Shown here: one piece after another, positions 50,176-58,758 of the stretch
Position numbering within the stretch: the first letter of the stretch is position 1
Layout of the letters: the number at the start of each line of letters is the position of its first letter
From: Lysobacter arseniciresistens ZS79
GTDB lineage: Bacteria; Pseudomonadota; Gammaproteobacteria; Xanthomonadales; Xanthomonadaceae
NCBI RefSeq assembly: GCF_000768335.1
Contig: NZ_AVPT01000003.1
Coordinates: forward strand, 62,001-126,000
Reading direction: 5' to 3'
DNA length: 64,000 bases
The notes under the pieces: model-generated
Databases searched by the model: none
What the model saw: the letters and a program-made list of their open reading frames with translations, nothing else
Told to the model about the DNA's origin: nothing
Position numbers and translations under genes: made by a program

Positions 50176-50993
50176 CCGCGCCGGTGGCCACGCTGCCGGT
50201 CCGCCACCGCAGCGTCTTCATCTCCGATGTGCACCTGGGTTCGCCGTACTGCCACGCGGCTGAACTGGCCGAGTTCCTCGCCGGGCTGCGCTGCGACCGC
50301 CTCTACCTGGTCGGCGACATCATCGACCTGTGGTGGCTCGCGCAGCGGCGCGCGACCTGGGGCGCCGCCCACCAGCGGGTGGTCGACCGCCTGCATGCAC
50401 TGGCCCGCGCCGGGACCCGGATCATCTACGTGCCGGGCAACCACGACCGTCCGGTGCGCCGCTATTGCGGCCTCGTGCTGCCGCGCATGCAGGTGCGCCG
50501 GCGCACGATCCACGTCACCGCCGACGGTCGGCGGCTGCTGGTGACCCACGGCGACGACTACGACGCCGCCACCCAGTTCGGCGGCCTGCAGGAGCGCTTC
50601 GGCGACTGGTTGTACTACCGCATCCTCGCCGGCAACCGCCTGCTCAACCATGCCCGGCGCCGGCTCGGACTGCGCTACTGGTCGCTCGCGGAGTTCCTCA
50701 AGGCGCGCAGCGGGGCCGCCGGGCGGTACGTCGAACGGTTTGTCCAAGCGGGGTTTGACGACGCCGCGCGGCGCGGACTGGACGGACTCGTCTGCGGCCA
50801 TATCCACCAGGCCGCGCTGCTGGTGCGCGACGGCCGGGTCTACGCCAACGACGGCGACTGGGTCGAAAGCCTGACCGCGCTGGCCGAGGACGACACCGGC
50901 GGCCTGCGGCTGCTGTCGCACTGCGGCGAGGTGCTGGCGTCGCTGCCGGCAGCGGCACCGCCACCACGCGAGGCGACCACGCGCGCCGCATGA
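50172..50993 (+). CDS. LpxH-like UDP-2,3-diacylglucosamine diphosphatase family phosphoesterase
   Basis: A 273-residue calcineurin-type metallophosphoesterase. Metal-binding motifs in order are SDVHLG, GDIIDLW, PGNHDRP, THGDDYD and GHIHQAAL. It belongs to the LpxH/LpxH2-like group that acts on lipid A precursors, but in this position it may act on another phospholipid or nucleotide substrate. The ATG overlaps the stop of the bifunctional acyltransferase by four bases, suggesting joint function in membrane lipid metabolism. The C-terminal tail is Ala/Pro-rich. Confidence 0.8.
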   Translation: MTAPVATLPVRHRSVFISDVHLGSPYCHAAELAEFLAGLRCDRLYLVGDIIDLWWLAQRRATWGAAHQRVVDRLHALARAGTRIIYVPGNHDRPVRRYCGLVLPRMQVRRRTIHVTADGRRLLVTHGDDYDAATQFGGLQERFGDWLYYRILAGNRLLNHARRRLGLRYWSLAEFLKARSGAAGRYVERFVQAGFDDAARRGLDGLVCGHIHQAALLVRDGRVYANDGDWVESLTALAEDDTGGLRLLSHCGEVLASLPAAAPPPREATTRAA

Positions 50994-51046
50994 ACGCCGC
51001 ACCGGGCGTTGCCGCGGAGTCGCGCCGGCTGCCTTAGCATTGCCCG

Positions 51047-52117
51047 ATGGATTCGATCACACAGATTCTGCTCGGCGGGGCGGTGGCTGCCGCGATCGCG
51101 CCGCCGGGCCATCGCCGCGCGGCGCTGCTGGCCGGCGCCGCTCTGGGCACGCTGCCCGACCTCGACGTGCTGCCGATCAACCTGCTGACCGACGACCCGG
51201 TCGAGCGCATGACCTGGCATCGCGGCGTCAGCCACTCGCTGCTGGTGCTGCCGTTCGTGGCGTGGGCGGTGTGGGCGTGGTGCCGCGGCCGCGGCGGCCG
51301 GGTCGCGCAGGCGCCGCGGCGGTGGTTCTGGGCGATCCAGCTGGCACTGCTGACGCATCCGCTGCTGGACGCCTTCACCGTCTATGGCACCCAGCTGCTG
51401 TGGCCGTTCGCTGCGCGGCCGGCGATGTGGTCGAGCGTGTTCATCATCGACCCGCTGTACACCGCGTGGCTGCTGGCCGGCTGCGTGGTGGCGTGGCTCG
51501 CGCGCGGGCGGGCGCTGGGCACACGGGTGCTGGTGGCGGGGCTGGCGTTGAGTTCGGCCTACCTGGGCACGTCGGTGCTGGCCAAGTGGCAGGTCGAGCG
51601 CGTCGCCGAGCGCTCGCTGGCGGCGCTGAACCTGCAGGACGCGCCACGGTTCTCGGTGCCGACGCCGTTCAACACGCTGCTGTGGCGGGTGGTGGCGATG
51701 ACGCCGGAGGGCTTCGTCGAGGGCGAGTACTCGCTGGTCGCCGACCGCGGGCCGATCCGCTTCCGCGAGTACCGCACCGACGTGGGTGCGCTGGCGGCCG
51801 TCTACGACTACCCGTCGGTGCAGCGGCTGGCGTGGTTCAACCGCGGCTTCATGAAGGCCGAGCGGCACGACGGGCAACTGGTGCTGAGCGACCTGCGGAT
51901 GGGGGCGGAGCCCGACTACACCTTCCGCTTCGTGGTGGCCGAGCATGACGGCGAGGGTTGGCGCGAGGTGCCGGCCCGGCAACTGCAGTGGCCGTGGGAA
52001 GCGGGCCGCCAACTGGCCACCCTGTGGCAGCGCATCTGGACGCCGGGCACGGTGATGGAACCCGACCGCCGTCCCGACGCCGCCGGCGCTGCGGCGACCG
52101 TCGGCGCCGCTCAGTAG
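51047..52117 (+). CDS. YdjM/DUF457-family inner-membrane metal-dependent hydrolase
   Basis: A 356-residue membrane protein. The N-terminal half has four to five membrane helices. It carries the family motifs SITQILLGGAVAAAI, GTLPDLDVL, WHRGVSHSLLVLPF (conserved histidines) and LTHPLLDAFTVYGTQLLWPF. The C-terminal half (about 180-340) is soluble and beta-rich. Family members are annotated as putative hydrolases, and biochemical activity is not established. It converges with the methyltransferase gene and the two stop regions overlap by seven bases. Confidence 0.82.
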   Translation: MDSITQILLGGAVAAAIAPPGHRRAALLAGAALGTLPDLDVLPINLLTDDPVERMTWHRGVSHSLLVLPFVAWAVWAWCRGRGGRVAQAPRRWFWAIQLALLTHPLLDAFTVYGTQLLWPFAARPAMWSSVFIIDPLYTAWLLAGCVVAWLARGRALGTRVLVAGLALSSAYLGTSVLAKWQVERVAERSLAALNLQDAPRFSVPTPFNTLLWRVVAMTPEGFVEGEYSLVADRGPIRFREYRTDVGALAAVYDYPSVQRLAWFNRGFMKAERHDGQLVLSDLRMGAEPDYTFRFVVAEHDGEGWREVPARQLQWPWEAGRQLATLWQRIWTPGTVMEPDRRPDAAGAAATVGAAQ

Positions 52118-52944
52118 ACGACCGCGCGCGCCTGTACGAACGAGAAGAAGAACACCGCGTTCGGGTCGTTCTGCACCTGCCGCATCTCCTCGCGCACGCC
52201 GGCGACCACCTCCGGCGTGACCTTGCCGGCGGCGACGAGCTGGTCGGCCGCCGACAGCAGCAGCTCCTCCCAGAACGCGATCATCGCCTTGCGCCGGGCC
52301 GGCTCGCGGTTGTCGAAGTGGAAGGTCTTCACCTCGGTGGTGACGTCGTGGAAGCCGCCGGCCAGCAACAGGTTGCCGAGCTTGGCGCCGACGAACGGAT
52401 CGCCGCCGCTTTCGATCTGGAAATCGTTGAACGCCATCCAGTAGCGCCAGGTGTTGGGCGAGTACGGATCGAGCAGGAACGAGGCGTTCATGACCTCGGT
52501 GACGTACACCACCGAGCCGGGCTGCAGCACCCGGCGCACCTCGCTGAGCGCGCGGGCGGGCGCCGGCACGTGCTCCAGCACCCAGCACAGGAAGGCGCCG
52601 TCGAAGCTGCGCGGCTCGAACGGGAGGTCGGTGGCGTCGGCCTGCTGGATCGCGTAGCGGCCGTCCAGCCACGGACGGGCGCCGAGGTTCGCCCGTGCCG
52701 CGCCGATCTGCGCCGGGTTGAGGTCGACGCAGGTGACGTGCAGGTCCGGGAAGCGCCGCAGCAGGATCTCGGTCTGCGCGCCGACGCCGCTGCCGACCTC
52801 GAGCAGGCGTTTTGCGCCGGCGTAGTCGATGTCGCGGAAGACGACCGGCTCGGCCATCCGCGCCTGCTTGACCAGGCGGGCCTGCTCGGTTTCCGAGAAT
52901 CCGTGCAGGTAGGGGAAGTCGGTGGCGCTGCAGGAGTCGATCAT
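52111..52944 (-). CDS. Class I SAM-dependent methyltransferase
   Basis: A 277-residue Rossmann-fold methyltransferase. Motif I is LLEVGSGVGAQTEILLRRFP, the acidic strand is VTCVDLNPAQI, motif II is SFDGAFLCWVLEHVPAPARA, and motif III is LQPGSVVYVTEVM. The C-terminal helical part (ELLLSAADQLVAAG, VREEMRQVQNDPNAVFFFSF) resembles small-molecule or quinone/lipid methyltransferases. Substrate cannot be assigned. Start is ATG at 52944. It lies 25 bases after the dusB stop on the same strand. Confidence 0.82.
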   Translation of the reverse strand: MIDSCSATDFPYLHGFSETEQARLVKQARMAEPVVFRDIDYAGAKRLLEVGSGVGAQTEILLRRFPDLHVTCVDLNPAQIGAARANLGARPWLDGRYAIQQADATDLPFEPRSFDGAFLCWVLEHVPAPARALSEVRRVLQPGSVVYVTEVMNASFLLDPYSPNTWRYWMAFNDFQIESGGDPFVGAKLGNLLLAGGFHDVTTEVKTFHFDNREPARRKAMIAFWEELLLSAADQLVAAGKVTPEVVAGVREEMRQVQNDPNAVFFFSFVQARAVVY

Positions 52945-52969
52945 GTCGGTAGCGGAGTGGGCCGGGCGC

Positions 52970-53968
52970 TCAGGCGGCGGCCGGCAGTTCGGGGGCGACG
53001 CCGGCCACGAGGGCGTCGAAGTAGTCGCGGGTGAGGCGCAATTGTGCCTCGGCGCTGTCGGCACGGTTCACCACGGCGCGGAACGCGGCGTTCTCCGGCC
53101 GGTCCTTCGCGTACCAGCCCAGGTGCTTGCGGGCGATGCGCACGCCGGACACCTCGCCGTAGAACTCGTGCAGGTGCTCGAGGTGGCCGAGCAGGAGGTC
53201 GCGGACCTCGGCCAGGGTCGGTTCGGGCAGGGTTTCACCGGTGGCGAGGTAATGGGCGATCTCGCGGAAGATCCACGGCCGGCCCTGCGCGGCGCGACCG
53301 ACCAGCACCGCGTCGCAGCCGGTGTAGTCGAGGACCTCGCGGGCCTTGCGTGGCGAGTCGACATCGCCATTGGCCATCACCGGGATCGACAGCGTCGCCT
53401 TGACCTCGGCGATGGTGTCGTACTCGGCCACGCCCCGGTACTGCTGGTCGCGGGTGCGGCCGTGCACCGCCAGCGCGGCGATGCCGGCGGCCTCGGCGAT
53501 GCGGGCGATCTGCAGCGCGTTGCGATGGTCGGCGGCCCAACCGGTGCGGATCTTCAGCGTCACCGGCACGTCGACCGCGCCCACCACCGCCTCCAGGATG
53601 TCCGCGACCAGCGCCGGCTCGCGCATCAGCGCCGAGCCGGCCCAGGCGTTGCAGACCTTCTTGGCCGGGCAGCCCATGTTGATGTCGATGATCTGCGCGC
53701 CGTTGTCGACGTTGTGGCGCGCCGCGTCGGCCATCACCCGCGGTACGGTGCCGGCGATCTGCACGCTGATCGGGTCGGGCTCGCCGTCGTGGTCCATGCG
53801 GTGGCGGGACTTGGCGGTGTTCCAGAAGCGCGGGTCCGACGTCGTCATTTCCGACACGCACAGCCCGGCCCCGAGGCGCTTGCACAGCACCCGGAACGGC
53901 TTGTCGGTGACCCCCGCCATGGGGGCGAGGACCACCTTCGGGTCGATGGAATGGGGGCCGATGCGCAT
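52970..53968 (-). CDS. dusB: tRNA-dihydrouridine synthase DusB
   Basis: An FMN-dependent enzyme that reduces uridine to dihydrouridine in tRNA. The 332-residue TIM-barrel protein has KVVLAPMAGVTDKPFRVLCK, the active-site block DINMGCPAKKVCNAWAGSAL with the catalytic cysteine, LKIRTGW, VHGRTRDQQYRG, PVMANGDVDSPRKAREVL, and GRAAQGRPWIF. The C-terminal helical tRNA-binding domain follows (IARKHLGWYAKDRP). Start is ATG at 53968, with an in-frame ATG three codons earlier. The usual downstream partner fis is absent; a methyltransferase gene follows instead. Confidence 0.94.
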   Translation of the reverse strand: MRIGPHSIDPKVVLAPMAGVTDKPFRVLCKRLGAGLCVSEMTTSDPRFWNTAKSRHRMDHDGEPDPISVQIAGTVPRVMADAARHNVDNGAQIIDINMGCPAKKVCNAWAGSALMREPALVADILEAVVGAVDVPVTLKIRTGWAADHRNALQIARIAEAAGIAALAVHGRTRDQQYRGVAEYDTIAEVKATLSIPVMANGDVDSPRKAREVLDYTGCDAVLVGRAAQGRPWIFREIAHYLATGETLPEPTLAEVRDLLLGHLEHLHEFYGEVSGVRIARKHLGWYAKDRPENAAFRAVVNRADSAEAQLRLTRDYFDALVAGVAPELPAAA

Positions 53969-54012
53969 GGCGCGCATTCTAGTCGCCCCCGGACGGGACG
54001 GCTCCGGGGCCG

Positions 54013-54351
54013 TCAGGCGGCCGTCAGGTCGGTGATGGCCGCTGCGGGGGCGTTGTCCTGCACCGAACGGATGCCGTTGTCGCGTCCCGACGCGTCGGCG
54101 TACATCTCGCTGCTGCCGATGACCTGGCCGTTGGTCGCGGTGAGGGTGAAGTAGTGCTTGCCGTTGCTGGAGGTCTTGCGCTGGAAGCGCGCATCGTCGG
54201 CGCTGTTGCGGCGCACCGATTCGATCCCGTTCTCACATGACGAACGGGCCGAGTAGCCCTCGCTGGTGAGGATCACCTGGCCGTTGCCGGCCTTGAGGTT
54301 GAACTGGAACTCGCCGTTGCTGCGGCGCGAAATCTCGAACTTGCCTGCCAT
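54013..54351 (-). CDS. YegP-like DUF1508 protein (two repeats)
   Basis: A 112-residue protein made of two tandem DUF1508 units: GKFEISRRSNGEFQFNLKAG with NGQVILTSEGYSARSSCENG, and ARFQRKTSSNGKHYFTLTAT with NGQVIGSSEMYADASGRDNG. Each unit ends in the I-x-SV block (IESVRRN, IRSVQDN). Function is unknown; family members are small cytoplasmic proteins common in proteobacteria. The start is ATG at 54351 after GAGGAGG. A longer frame upstream lacks an SD. It appears to be a single-gene transcript. Confidence 0.9.
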   Translation of the reverse strand: MAGKFEISRRSNGEFQFNLKAGNGQVILTSEGYSARSSCENGIESVRRNSADDARFQRKTSSNGKHYFTLTATNGQVIGSSEMYADASGRDNGIRSVQDNAPAAAITDLTAA

Positions 54352-54441
54352 CACTTCCTCCTCGCTGGGGCGGATGCCCGTGGTCACTTTCGTAGAGCCT
54401 GCGTGAGTGCCCGCCAACCTGACTACAAAAGTGCCGGCCGG

Positions 54442-55575
54442 TCAACGCTTGCCGCGGCGGCGTCGCCAGAACAGGAAGCCGGTCACGAGCAGGAACGCCG
54501 GCAGCAACCCGGCCAGCGCGGTCGCCCACTTGTAGACGGCGCCGCCGACCGAGCCGATGTGCAGCGGGTAGATCGCCTCGGTCATGCGCGCGCCGAGGCG
54601 CTGGCCGGTGGCGTCGTGCGCCGCCAGCACGCGGGTGCCGGCGCGGTCGATGTAGACCAGGCTGCGGCCGTTGGGATGCCATTCGCCGTGGCTGCGGGCG
54701 CGGAAGGCGATGACGTCGCTGCCCGGGTCGGGCGCGCCGGTGCGGGTCAGGCGGGCGTCGGGCAGGGCGGTAGTGGCCAGGGCGAGCACGCGCGGCCAGT
54801 CGGTCGCACGCGCTTCGGGAGCCGCGCGCTGCGGCGCGGCCGGCGGAGCGTCGCCGCCGAAGGTGCCGGTCAGCACCGCGCGGAAGCCGGCGTGGTAGAT
54901 CATCCCGACCCCGGTCAACGTCGCCAGCAGCAGCAAGGGCAGCAACAGCACGCCGCTGCTGCGGTGCCAGCTCAGCCAGCGCCGCACCGGCGGGCCGCGG
55001 TGCATTTTCAGCTGCGCCAGCCAGCGTCCGGCCTTGGGCCACCACAGGTACAGGCCGGTCAGCAGCAGGCCGACCGCGATCCAGCCGACGACGCCGAGCA
55101 CCTGCTTGCCCGCGTCGCCGCCCAGCAGTTCGATGTGGAAGTCGTGCAGCCACATCAACCAGTCGTCGTCGGCGCTGCGCATCAACAGCAGTTCGCCGGT
55201 GGCGGGGTCGAAGTAGCCGCGCCGGCCGTCGCCGAAGTAGCCCTGCCAGGTCGGCACGCCGTCGGGTTCGGGCAGGTGCACGCTGCCCAGGCCGCGGGGT
55301 TCCCACTCGCGCAGGATGCGGGCGAGCACGTCGCCGTCGGCGCGCAGTTCGTGGCCGGTGAGCTCGGGGTGCTGCCACTGCAGGAGGTCGTCGTGGAACA
55401 CCAGCACGCTGCCGCTCAGGCCGATCAGCGCGAACACGGTGCCCGCCACCAGCCCGACCCACAGGTGCAGCCACGACAGCGTCGCCCGCAGCCCGCGTGG
55501 CCATGCCCGCGTGCGCGCCATCGCCGGCCGCGCGGTGGCGACCGGGTTGGCGGTGGCGGTGGCGGGCGTGTCCAT
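54442..55575 (-). CDS. PepSY-associated inner-membrane protein, likely ferric-siderophore reductase type
   Basis: A 377-residue membrane protein with about four helices: TM1 near 33-58 (TLSWLHLWVGLVAGTVFALI), one near 160-180 (GVVGWIAVGLLLTGLYLWWP), one near 205-230, and one near 345-370 (KWATALAGLLPAFLLVTGFL). Periplasmic PepSY-like regions lie between. Conserved histidines occur in SWLHLWVG, LHDFHIELLG, LSWHRSSG and YPLHIGSVGG, as in the PepSY_TM family linked to siderophore iron reduction or export. It starts 19 bases after the TonB receptor stop, so both are expected to be Fur-controlled together. Confidence 0.85.
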   Translation of the reverse strand: MDTPATATANPVATARPAMARTRAWPRGLRATLSWLHLWVGLVAGTVFALIGLSGSVLVFHDDLLQWQHPELTGHELRADGDVLARILREWEPRGLGSVHLPEPDGVPTWQGYFGDGRRGYFDPATGELLLMRSADDDWLMWLHDFHIELLGGDAGKQVLGVVGWIAVGLLLTGLYLWWPKAGRWLAQLKMHRGPPVRRWLSWHRSSGVLLLPLLLLATLTGVGMIYHAGFRAVLTGTFGGDAPPAAPQRAAPEARATDWPRVLALATTALPDARLTRTGAPDPGSDVIAFRARSHGEWHPNGRSLVYIDRAGTRVLAAHDATGQRLGARMTEAIYPLHIGSVGGAVYKWATALAGLLPAFLLVTGFLFWRRRRGKR

Positions 55576-55594
55576 CAGGCGGTCGATCCGGCGA

Positions 55595-57703
55595 TCAGAA
55601 CCGGTGCGACCAGCTGGCGCTGAACACCCGCCCGCGGCCGGCGAAGTAGTCCTCGTCGCTCGGACGGATCTGCGAGCTGTAGTGGATGTACTGGCGGTCG
55701 AACAGGTTCTCGATGCCCAGCGCCAGCGTGCCCACCGGCAGCCCGACGTTGGCCTGCAGGTCGAAGGTGGTGTAGCCCTCGAAGCGGCTGTCGACCACGC
55801 CGCGGGTCTCGAACTCGCGGTCCTCCGCGTGGCTGGCCTGGACGCGGGTGGAGAGGTTCGGCAGCCACTGGTGCTGCCAGTACGCGGTCATCCGGTCGGG
55901 CGAGATGTTGGCGCCGGGCAGGTCGCTGTCGAGGCGGCCGTCGGCGTTGCTGTCGTAGCGGCCGTCGGCCTGCGCGTAGGCGACGCCCAGCCGCGCGGCA
56001 TCGTTGAGCTGGAAGCCGACGCTGCCCTCGAAGCCCTCGATCTCGGTCGCCTCGCGCTTGACCTCGTAGCTGCCGGTGGCGGTGTTGAACGCCAGCCGCG
56101 AGCCGAAGTCGGAGTCGGAGCGGTAGGCGGCCAGGTGGACCAGCCAGCGGCCGTCGTCGTAGTCCAGCCCGAGCTCGCGGTTGTCGGCGATCACCGGCGA
56201 CAGCGACACCAGGGTGTCGACGCTCTGGCCCGGCTCGTCGACCGCGCGCAGCACGCGGCCGATGTCGGCGACGCTGTAGCCCTCCGCATACGAGGCGTAG
56301 AACTTCAGCGCGCGGGTGGCCTCCCAGACCACGCCGAAGTTGGGCAGGGTCTCGCTGAAGTCCGGGCTGCCGCCCTCGACGGACTGCGTGCCGTACTGCG
56401 GCAGGGTCACGAAGTCGTCGACCTCGAGTTTGGCGCGCTCATGGCGCAGGCCGCCGGTGAGCAGCACCGGTCCGAGGCGGTACTCGGCCTGCAGCAGCGG
56501 CGAGATGCTCTGGTAGGTGGTCGGCGGAACCCAGCCCAGGTCGCTGGCCAGCTGGCGCTGCTCGGTCTCGTCGCGGATCAGGTCCAGGCCGAGCGTCAGC
56601 CGCAGCGGCAGGTCGGCGATGTAGCCGCGCGACCAGGTGAATTTGCCGCCGAGTTTCTCGGCGTTGATCTGCGACTGGTCGTACCAGATCTCGTCGCTGC
56701 CGGTGTTGAAGAAGTCGACATAGGCGTTGCTGCCGTAGCGGCCTTCGAAGCGGGTCCAGAACAGCTGGGCCTGGAACTGGCCGCCGGCGAGGTCGTGGTC
56801 GCGGTAGTCGAGGCTGGCCGAGCTGGACTCGTTCTGCGGCGGTTCCAGCGGCTGGTCGCCACGGGTCGCGGTGGCCGGGATGCCGAGCTCGTAGTCGCCA
56901 TCGACCACGGCGTAATGGCCTTCGCCTTCGAGCCGGTAGTGGTTGGCGGTCAGCTGCAGCCGGCGCTGGTCGTCGATCGCCCAGTCGCCCTTGGCGAACA
57001 GGTTGCGGCTGTTGGCGTCCATCAGGTCGCCCTGGACCGGCTCGGGCGCGATCGAGTTGCCGTCGGCGTCGTAGTACAACCCTTCCTGCGCATACGACAG
57101 GCCGCCGACGAAGTCGAACGCGCCTTGCTTGGTGCCGAACAGGTACGAGGCGCGGTAGCCGGTACCGTCGTCCTCGTCGGGCATCGCGGTGCTGGCACCG
57201 ACGGTGACCTCGTGGAAGCTCTCGCCGTCCTCGCGCGGCGCCCGCTTGGTGATGATGTTGATGATGCCGCCGGAGGCGCCGATGCCCTGCAGCGCGTTGG
57301 CGCCGTGGATCACCTCGATGCGCTCGATCATCGCCGGGTCGATGGTGTGGGCATCGCGCGCGCCGTCGCGCAGCGGGGTGGACTGCGGCACGCCGTCGAC
57401 CATGTACAGCGGCTGGCGGCCACGCACCGACTCGCCGGAGCTGGTCATCTTCTGCCGCGGCGGCGAGAACGCCGGGATCAGGTTGGCCAGCACCTGCGAG
57501 ATGTCCTGGGTCACCGCAAGCTGCTGCTGCAGTTCCACCTGGTCGATCACGGTGATGGTGTTGGGCAGCGCCGCTTCCGAGTTCGGGATGCGGCTGGTGC
57601 TGGCGGAGACCACGACGCGGTCGAGGTCGGTGGCGGCGTCCTGGGCGAACGTCGCCGGGCTGGCGGCAAGCAGCAGTGCCGCAGCGAGGGGAGTGCGAAG
57701 CAT
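55595..57703 (-). CDS. TonB-dependent siderophore receptor
   Basis: A 702-residue outer-membrane receptor. The signal peptide is MLRTPLAAALLLAASPATFA. The TonB-box-like stretch DLDRVVVSAS precedes the plug domain at about 30-155 (IERIEVIHGANALQGIGASG, GGIINIITKRA). The beta-barrel follows and ends with ENLFDRQYIHYSSQ and the terminal aromatic SWSHRF. The plug wording and the PepSY partner indicate ferric-siderophore uptake; the ligand is not predictable. Start is ATG at 57703; an upstream in-frame ATG (57733) lies at the Fur box. It is followed by the PepSY gene. Confidence 0.93.
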   Translation of the reverse strand: MLRTPLAAALLLAASPATFAQDAATDLDRVVVSASTSRIPNSEAALPNTITVIDQVELQQQLAVTQDISQVLANLIPAFSPPRQKMTSSGESVRGRQPLYMVDGVPQSTPLRDGARDAHTIDPAMIERIEVIHGANALQGIGASGGIINIITKRAPREDGESFHEVTVGASTAMPDEDDGTGYRASYLFGTKQGAFDFVGGLSYAQEGLYYDADGNSIAPEPVQGDLMDANSRNLFAKGDWAIDDQRRLQLTANHYRLEGEGHYAVVDGDYELGIPATATRGDQPLEPPQNESSSASLDYRDHDLAGGQFQAQLFWTRFEGRYGSNAYVDFFNTGSDEIWYDQSQINAEKLGGKFTWSRGYIADLPLRLTLGLDLIRDETEQRQLASDLGWVPPTTYQSISPLLQAEYRLGPVLLTGGLRHERAKLEVDDFVTLPQYGTQSVEGGSPDFSETLPNFGVVWEATRALKFYASYAEGYSVADIGRVLRAVDEPGQSVDTLVSLSPVIADNRELGLDYDDGRWLVHLAAYRSDSDFGSRLAFNTATGSYEVKREATEIEGFEGSVGFQLNDAARLGVAYAQADGRYDSNADGRLDSDLPGANISPDRMTAYWQHQWLPNLSTRVQASHAEDREFETRGVVDSRFEGYTTFDLQANVGLPVGTLALGIENLFDRQYIHYSSQIRPSDEDYFAGRGRVFSASWSHRF

Positions 57704-57733
57704 GGGCGTTCCGGGAACGAGTGAGCCGGGCAT

Positions 57734-57752
57734 GGTAATGCGAATCAGTCTC
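57734..57752 (-). promoter_or_regulatory. Fur box of the TonB receptor operon
   Basis: Minus strand GAGACTGATTCGCATTACC agrees with GATAATGATAATCATTATC at 13 of 19 positions. It lies 31 bases before the receptor ATG, so iron repression is expected. Confidence 0.7.
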
Positions 57753-57793
57753 ACTTCACAGTGAGCGGTCGCGAGGGCCACGCTCCCGGCCGT

Positions 57794-58747
57794 CTACCGG
57801 TCGAATTCGTCCCGGCGCGGCATCGCCGATGCGGCGCCCGCGCGTTCGCAGGCGAGGGCGGCGTAGCGGCCCGCGAACCTGACGTGCCGCCCGAACGCGG
57901 CGTCCGGGTCGGTCGCCATCGCCGCGGCCAGCGCCCCGCTGAACGCATCCCCGGCGCCGGTGGTATCGACCACCCGCGCCGGCGCGGCCGGCACGCGGAA
58001 TGCCGCCTCGGCGTCGCCGCGTCGCGCGTCGGCCGGGTGCGACACGAAGCAGCCCTGGCCGCCGAGCGTCACCACGACGGTGCCCCCCGGCAGCAACCTG
58101 CGGCACAACGCATGCAACGTCGCGCCGTCGAGCGCCGCCACGGCGTCGGGGTCCAGCGTCTCGCCGCATTGACGGGCCAGCTGGGCGCAGAACTCCGACT
58201 CGTTCGGGGTCAGTACGTCGGTCAGCGCCAGCAGTTCCGGCGGCACGTCGGCGTCGGCGGGAGCCGGGTTGAGCACGGTCGTCGCGCCGGCCTCGCGGGC
58301 CAGGTCGAAGCCGGCCAGCACCGCGTCCGCCGGTGTCTCCAGTTGCGCCAGCACCACCGCCGCGTGCGCGATCGCATCGGAGTGCGCATGCACGTGCGCG
58401 ACCGACAGCCCGGCGTTGGCGCCCGGCCCGATCACGATGCTGTTGCGCCCTTCGGCATCGACGTGGATGCCGGCGGTTCCGGTCGGCTCGTCGCTGGCGG
58501 CGTCGCGCAGGTCGATGCCGTCGGCGGCGGCGAGCGCCCGCGCCAGCTGGCCGCCGGCGTCGGCGCCGAGCGAGCAGATGAACACCGTCGATGCGCCCGC
58601 GCGCGCGCCGGCCGTGGCCTGGTTGAAGCCCTTGCCCCCGGGGCCGGTGTGATAGTGGCCGGCCAGCGTTTCGCCCGGCCGCGGCAGCCGCGGCAGCGAC
58701 CAGACGTGGTCGACGTTGAACGAACCGATGACGACTAGGCCGGCCAC
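57794..58747 (-). CDS. rbsK: Ribokinase (PfkB family)
   Basis: RbsK phosphorylates ribose to ribose 5-phosphate. The 317-residue PfkB-family kinase has the N-terminal GSFNVDHVWSLPRLPRPGET, the substrate loop GPGGKGFNQATAGARAG, VVTLGGQGCFV and the catalytic-base/anion-hole block DTTGAGDAFSGALAAAM. The start is GTG at 58747 (MAGLVVIGSFN); the start codon is chosen because no ATG precedes the first strand after the nupC stop. It follows the nucleoside transporter gene by 11 bases, so imported nucleosides, once hydrolysed, would feed ribose to this enzyme. No nucleoside hydrolase gene is in the window. Confidence 0.88.
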   Translation of the reverse strand: MAGLVVIGSFNVDHVWSLPRLPRPGETLAGHYHTGPGGKGFNQATAGARAGASTVFICSLGADAGGQLARALAAADGIDLRDAASDEPTGTAGIHVDAEGRNSIVIGPGANAGLSVAHVHAHSDAIAHAAVVLAQLETPADAVLAGFDLAREAGATTVLNPAPADADVPPELLALTDVLTPNESEFCAQLARQCGETLDPDAVAALDGATLHALCRRLLPGGTVVVTLGGQGCFVSHPADARRGDAEAAFRVPAAPARVVDTTGAGDAFSGALAAAMATDPDAAFGRHVRFAGRYAALACERAGAASAMPRRDEFDR

Positions 58748-58758
58748 GGTCGCCGGTC

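Noticed and set aside
53987-54009. CCCCGGA/TCCGGGG hairpin between dusB and the YegP-like gene as a terminator
   Set aside because: Short stem and no U-run on either strand; kept out of the feature list.
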